Shown: positions 60,489 through 64,000 of the stretch, in pieces
Layout: each line of letters begins with the position of its first letter
Position numbering within the stretch: the first letter of the stretch is position 1
NCBI GenBank assembly: GCA_944385445.1
Contig: CALWXF010000003.1
Location: 1 to 64,000 of the forward strand
Direction: 5' to 3'
Source of the DNA: an uncultured Oscillospiraceae bacterium
GTDB lineage: Bacteria > Bacillota > Clostridia > Oscillospirales > Oscillospiraceae
DNA: 64,000 nt
Notes under the pieces: model-generated
The model's input: only the letters and a program-made list of their open reading frames with translations
Database searches by the model: none
What the model was told of the DNA's origin: nothing
Translations under genes and position numbers: made by a program

Positions 60489-60517
60489 AGGGGGTGCAGA
60501 ACTGGTCTGCACCCCCT
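60489..60517 (-). terminator. hairpin between the PcsB-like gene and ctpA
   Basis: 12-bp stem AGGGGGTGCAGA/TCTGCACCCCCT (60489-60500 with 60506-60517). The following T run (GGTTCTTTT) is weak, so some read-through into ctpA is likely. Confidence 0.65.
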
Positions 60518-60532
60518 CAAAGAAATTATACA

Positions 60533-61849
60533 TTACAGCCCACTGAAGCTCAGGTTGGGATAGAGGTCCAGGGCGCTGGCGCGCTGGCCGTTGATGCGCA
60601 GCTCAAAGTGCAGGTGGTTACCGGTGGAGCTGCCAGTAGTGCCCACATAACCAATCACCTGACCGGCAGACACAGACTCACCCACACTGACGCTGGGCGT
60701 GCTCTGCATATGAGCGTACAGAGTGGCATAGCCATTGCCATGGTACACAATGCAGTAATTGCCATAGCTGCTGCCAAAACTCTCAGGCCGCACCGTAGTC
60801 ACCACGCCGTCCTGGGCACACTGAATGGGGGTACCGCCGGGAGCGGGGATATCGGTACCAGTGTGGGTCTCCCACACACCAGTGATGGGATGATAGCGGC
60901 CGCCAAACACAGAGGAGATGTAATAGTAACCAGGCAGAGGCCAGTACCAGTTCCCGGAGGGGTCCACCACGGGGCCAGTGCTACCGCCGCCGCCAGTGTT
61001 TCCGCCACCGCCCGTGCTGCCACCGCCGGTACTACCTCCGCCGGTGCTGGGAGGGGTCGTGGGCTTTTGGGCCGCTTCCAGCTCTGCCTCATACTTCGCC
61101 TGAGCCTCTTCCAAATCCGCCTGGATCTGCTTTTCATCGTCTTCCAACTGAGCCACTTTGCTGTTGTAGTTCTTCTCATCGGACAACAGCTGCTGATAGT
61201 ACTGGTCCGCCTCTTCCTTCTGCTTGTCCAAATCCGTCTTGGCGCTCTCCAGCTGCTTCTGGGTGGCCGCCTGGTCATCCCGGGCGCTCTGGAGATCGTC
61301 CCGGGCCTGGGCCAGATCTGCCTGGGTCTTCTCCAGCTGGGTGATGATCTTATCGTTGTAGTTCATGATGTCGGTGACCAGCATCATGTAGTCCAGCAGC
61401 TCCGAGAAGCTGGAGGCCTGGAAAATAATTGAGATAAAGGAGGCGCCGCCGTTCTCTTCCATCCAGCGGGTCTGGGTGTAGAACTCGTCGTACTGCTGGT
61501 CCTCCTGCTCCTCCAGCTTGGTGATCTCAGCCTTCTTGTCCTCGATCTGCTGGTCGTAGCTGTCCAGCAGCTTCTGGCTTTCGCTGATCTGCTGCTCGGT
61601 GAGGAGGATCTGCTCCTGGAGCAGCTCCAGCTTCTCCTCAGCCGCCTCCTTGTCCCCCTTCAGGTCGTTGAGCTTATCCTGCAGCTCTGACTTTCGGTTC
61701 TGGACATCCTGGAGGCTGCTCTTGAAATTGTCAATGTCTTGCTGTGTCACAGCTGCGCCAGCCAAAGTGGTCATAGCAGGCATGAGCACAGACAGCAGCA
61801 TGACCACAGCCAGAAGCAACACCATGACTCGGATTCCTGTTTTTTTCAT
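60533..61849 (-). CDS. PcsB/EnvC-like peptidoglycan hydrolase (M23 peptidase)
   Basis: A 438-residue secreted protein that FtsEX would activate to split the septal wall. A signal peptide (1-32) is followed by a long coiled coil (about 35-265, with Gln/Lys/Asp/Glu heptads), a Gly/Ser/Thr linker (about 275-310) and a C-terminal LytM/M23 domain. Zinc-site residues are HTGTD near 345 and HLHFEL near 415. M39 or M40 of the longer frame could start it; the 61849 ATG has the better AAAGGAG spacing. It follows ftsX by 13 bp. Unlike many PcsB proteins it carries an M23 rather than a CHAP domain. Confidence 0.9.
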   Translation of the reverse strand: MKKTGIRVMVLLLAVVMLLSVLMPAMTTLAGAAVTQQDIDNFKSSLQDVQNRKSELQDKLNDLKGDKEAAEEKLELLQEQILLTEQQISESQKLLDSYDQQIEDKKAEITKLEEQEDQQYDEFYTQTRWMEENGGASFISIIFQASSFSELLDYMMLVTDIMNYNDKIITQLEKTQADLAQARDDLQSARDDQAATQKQLESAKTDLDKQKEEADQYYQQLLSDEKNYNSKVAQLEDDEKQIQADLEEAQAKYEAELEAAQKPTTPPSTGGGSTGGGSTGGGGNTGGGGSTGPVVDPSGNWYWPLPGYYYISSVFGGRYHPITGVWETHTGTDIPAPGGTPIQCAQDGVVTTVRPESFGSSYGNYCIVYHGNGYATLYAHMQSTPSVSVGESVSAGQVIGYVGTTGSSTGNHLHFELRINGQRASALDLYPNLSFSGL

Positions 61850-61862
61850 CATGACACTCCTT

Positions 61863-62753
61863 TTACACACGCAGGAAGCGGCGGATGGCCAGGCCAGAAC
61901 CGCACACACCAATGAGAACACCAGCCAGGGTAAAGACCCCCAACACACAATACCAAACCGACCCAAAGGTCACCGGAATGACGATGGTGGCCGCACTGCT
62001 GGTCATCACCGCTTTGTACACCCCGGCATAGATGCCCCACTGGGCAAAGAAGGCCAGCAGGGCGCCAAGCAGGCCCAGCAGCATACCTTCAATGACGAAG
62101 GGCCAGCGGATGAAGCTATCGCTGGCGCCGCACATCTTCATGATGGCGATCTCCTCCCGGCGGGCAAAGGCTGCCAGGCGCACCGTATTGGCAATGATGA
62201 ACAGCGAGATGGCCGCCAGAATGGCAATGAGGATACCTGCCACAGCAGTGGCCACATTGCGCACCGCAATAAAGGCATCGGTCAAATCCTGCTCTGCCCG
62301 GTGCTCGGCCACCCCTTCCAGGGCGGACACCGCTTCCACGGTCTGGGAGAACTTCTCCAGGTCATTGACGTGGATGACCAGGCGGTCCCGGAACACCTCA
62401 TCGGGCATGTCGATGTACAGCTCGTTGGTCTGACCGGCTAAATATTCCTCTTTGGCCTGTTCCCGGCTGATAAACTCCACCGAGGCCACGTTGTCAATCT
62501 GTTTGACCTGAGCTTCCAACTCACTGATCTGCTCATCGGTATAGGTCTCGTCGATGTAGGCGTAAAAGACGTTTTCATCCTCCAACTGGCTCATCACCTG
62601 GTCGGCGTTCAGGGCCAGCAGAGTGAAGGACCCCATAATAATGAGGCACGCCACGATCATACATACAGCGGCAAAAGACATCAGCCCGTGGGAGAAGATG
62701 CTGTGAAATCCCTCGCTGACAAAATATCCTAGGTTGGTTTGCCGTCTTTTCAT
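61863..62753 (-). CDS. ftsX: cell division protein FtsX
   Basis: A 296-residue membrane protein with four helices (about 21-47, 168-195, 218-245, 266-290) and a large extracytoplasmic loop (about 50-160) that touches the hydrolase. ERVVIH-like and DLTDAFIAVRNVATAVAGILIAILAAISLFIIANTVRLAAFARREEIAIMKMCGAS match FtsX. The ATG overlaps the ftsE stop by 4 bp. Confidence 0.95.
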   Translation of the reverse strand: MKRRQTNLGYFVSEGFHSIFSHGLMSFAAVCMIVACLIIMGSFTLLALNADQVMSQLEDENVFYAYIDETYTDEQISELEAQVKQIDNVASVEFISREQAKEEYLAGQTNELYIDMPDEVFRDRLVIHVNDLEKFSQTVEAVSALEGVAEHRAEQDLTDAFIAVRNVATAVAGILIAILAAISLFIIANTVRLAAFARREEIAIMKMCGASDSFIRWPFVIEGMLLGLLGALLAFFAQWGIYAGVYKAVMTSSAATIVIPVTFGSVWYCVLGVFTLAGVLIGVCGSGLAIRRFLRV

Positions 62754-63430
62754 AGTTTGTAGTAGCCTCCCTGTTCATCGCTGATAAGTTCTCCATTTTG
62801 GATGGCCACCACACGCTTGGAGAAATGATTGACGAGGCCTCGCTCGTGGGTGACCACCAGCATGGTAGTGCCCATGGAGTTGATGCGCTCCAGCAGGGTC
62901 ATGATCTCCAGGGAGCGCTGGGGGTCCAGGTTACCGGTGGGCTCGTCGGCAATGATCATCTGGGGATTGTTCACCAGAGCCCGGGCAATGGCCACCCGCT
63001 GCTGCTCGCCGCCGCTCATCTCATTGGGATAGGCCTTGGCCTTGTCGCTCAGGCCCACCAGATCCAGCACATAGGGAATGCGCTTTTTCATCTCCCGGTT
63101 GGTGGCGCCGATGATGCGCATAGTAAATTCCAGGTTACCCCACACCGTCTTTTTGTCGATGAGGCGGAAGTCCTGGAAAATGACGCCCAGGGTGCGGCGC
63201 ATCTTGGGAATCTGTTGACGCTTGATGGTGCTCAAGTTGTAACCATTTACCATCACTCGACCCTTGGTGGCAAACTCTTCCGCCGTCAAAAGCTTGATGA
63301 TGGTGGATTTTCCCGAGCCGGAAGGACCCACCAGAAATGCAAATTCTCCGTCGTCGATTCGCAAATTCAGGCCCTTGATGGCTTTTGTTCCATTGTCGTA
63401 TTCTTTATAAACGTCCACCATTCGTATCAT
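62750..63430 (-). CDS. ftsE: cell division ATP-binding protein FtsE
   Basis: A 226-residue ABC ATPase. Walker [10 protein letters not shown] near 37, signature MSGGEQQR near 139, and [11 protein letters not shown] near 160. With FtsX it turns ATP hydrolysis into activation of the coiled-coil hydrolase encoded downstream. GAGAGGT lies nine bases before the ATG. It starts the ftsE-ftsX-pcsB operon from a consensus promoter. Confidence 0.95.
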   Translation of the reverse strand: MIRMVDVYKEYDNGTKAIKGLNLRIDDGEFAFLVGPSGSGKSTIIKLLTAEEFATKGRVMVNGYNLSTIKRQQIPKMRRTLGVIFQDFRLIDKKTVWGNLEFTMRIIGATNREMKKRIPYVLDLVGLSDKAKAYPNEMSGGEQQRVAIARALVNNPQMIIADEPTGNLDPQRSLEIMTLLERINSMGTTMLVVTHERGLVNHFSKRVVAIQNGELISDEQGGYYKL

Positions 63431-63487
63431 GGAATTGACCTCTCCGTAGTAACTATTTGTAACCTTTTGTTACACATATCTTTTTTC

Positions 63488-63516
63488 ATTATATACTGCC
63501 CTTCGAGTTGTGTCAA
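63488..63516 (-). promoter_or_regulatory. promoter of ftsEX
   Basis: Minus strand: TTGACA (63511-63516), 17-bp spacer, TATAAT (63488-63493). Confidence 0.9.
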
Positions 63517-63544
63517 CAATTTATGCCCACATATGCAGATAGGA

Positions 63545-63572
63545 AAAGAGCACCTGGAACCAGGTGCTCTTT
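63545..63572 (-). terminator. terminator of the regulator gene
   Basis: Perfect 13-bp stem AAAGAGCACCTGG/CCAGGTGCTCTTT, 14 bp after the stop codon, then TTTTCC on the minus strand. Confidence 0.85.
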
Positions 63573-63586
63573 GAAAGCGTGGCAAA

Positions 63587-64000
63587 TTAGGACTCAATTC
63601 CCCGGGAAACCAGATACTTCTTCACCATCAGGGCCACCTTGAAGGTGATGGCGTCGTCAAACTCTCTCAGGTCCAGACCGGTGAGCTTCTTAATCTTTTC
63701 CAGACGGTAGACCAAGGTGTTGCGGTGGACAAACAGCTTTCGAGCCGTCTCAGAGACGTTGAGGTTGTTCTCGAAGAACTTGTTGATGGTGAACAGAGTC
63801 TCCTGGTCCAAGGCATCAATGGGATTCTTCTTAAAGACCTCTTGCAGGAACATCTCACACAGGGTGGTGGGCAGCTGATAGATCAGACGACCGATGCCCA
63901 GGTTCTCATAGTTGATGATGGAGCGCTCGGTGTCAAACACCTTGCCCACCTCAATGGCCACCTGGGCCTCCTTGTAAGACCGGGCCAGATCCCGGACATG
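63587..64000 (-). CDS. CdaR/PucR-type transcriptional regulator (5' part outside the window)
   Basis: The visible 137 C-terminal residues read open to the window edge. They hold the end of a CdaR GGDEF-like domain (SYKEAQVAIEVGKVFDTERSIINYENLGIGRLIYQLP) and a PucR-type helix-turn-helix (ETLFTINKFFENNLNVSETARKLFVHRNTLVYRLEKIKKLTG). These regulators bind sugar acids or other small molecules; the ligand domain is not seen. A terminator follows. Its own start is beyond base 64000. Confidence 0.88.
   Translation of the reverse strand, partial: HVRDLARSYKEAQVAIEVGKVFDTERSIINYENLGIGRLIYQLPTTLCEMFLQEVFKKNPIDALDQETLFTINKFFENNLNVSETARKLFVHRNTLVYRLEKIKKLTGLDLREFDDAITFKVALMVKKYLVSRGIES

Overview
The window is G+C-rich Firmicutes DNA. 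I infer a spore-forming, gut-type member of the Clostridia (Oscillospiraceae-like). The reasons are HPr kinase, a TepA/ClpP-like protease, a SleB-type hydrolase, a cysteine T-box, a tetrahydrofolate-type riboswitch, ftsEX with a PcsB-like hydrolase, a FIVAR-rich wall-anchored GH20 enzyme, and short inverted-repeat elements of a kind common in such genomes. Core genes are tightly packed with 4-bp stop/start overlaps, SigA-like promoters and strong hairpin terminators, so most transcription units can be drawn directly.

Left part (1-25 kb). uppP-ftsK; a run of hairpins; a 1,777-residue secreted GH20 hexosaminidase; a small DUF3592 membrane protein; then a long leftward operon ddl-murF-ABC-F-prfA-(HAD-Sua5 fusion)-coaE-M18 peptidase, followed by the TepA-like protease. 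Next come tRNA-Gln(CTG), a SleB-like hydrolase whose promoter lies inside four 11-bp-phased direct repeats resembling WalR boxes, tRNA-Ser(GGA), and a folC-folT-agcS unit headed by a candidate THF riboswitch and a hairpin that hides the Shine-Dalgarno sequence.

Middle (25-42 kb). hprK and rpmB; then an accessory block (26.4-32.2 kb, visibly more A+T-rich) with an ECF sigma factor, a DUF4367 membrane protein, two small secreted proteins, a BcrA-like ABC transporter with two permeases, and an exported protein of unknown function. Core genes return with der-plsY-gpsA, yceD-rpmF, an RluA-type pseudouridine synthase and potABCD, then an FlK-like thioesterase.

Right part (42-64 kb). An 800-bp repeat-rich gap, then csoR-copA with an in-frame copZ carrying its own ribosome-binding site; a TVP38 membrane protein; lysA; a second ECF sigma/anti-sigma pair; uraA behind a leader-peptide attenuator that resembles E. 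coli pyrBI; padR with a DUF1700/DUF4097 protein; recD2; cysE-cysS behind a Cys T-box; degV; ftsE-ftsX-pcsB-ctpA; and the 3' end of a CdaR/PucR-type regulator.

The observations I would check first are the uraA attenuator, the folC leader, the phased repeats before the SleB-like gene, the nested copZ, and the sigma/secreted-protein/ABC block. Starts were chosen by ribosome-binding site and family length. All family names come from motif recognition in the translation, not from database searches.
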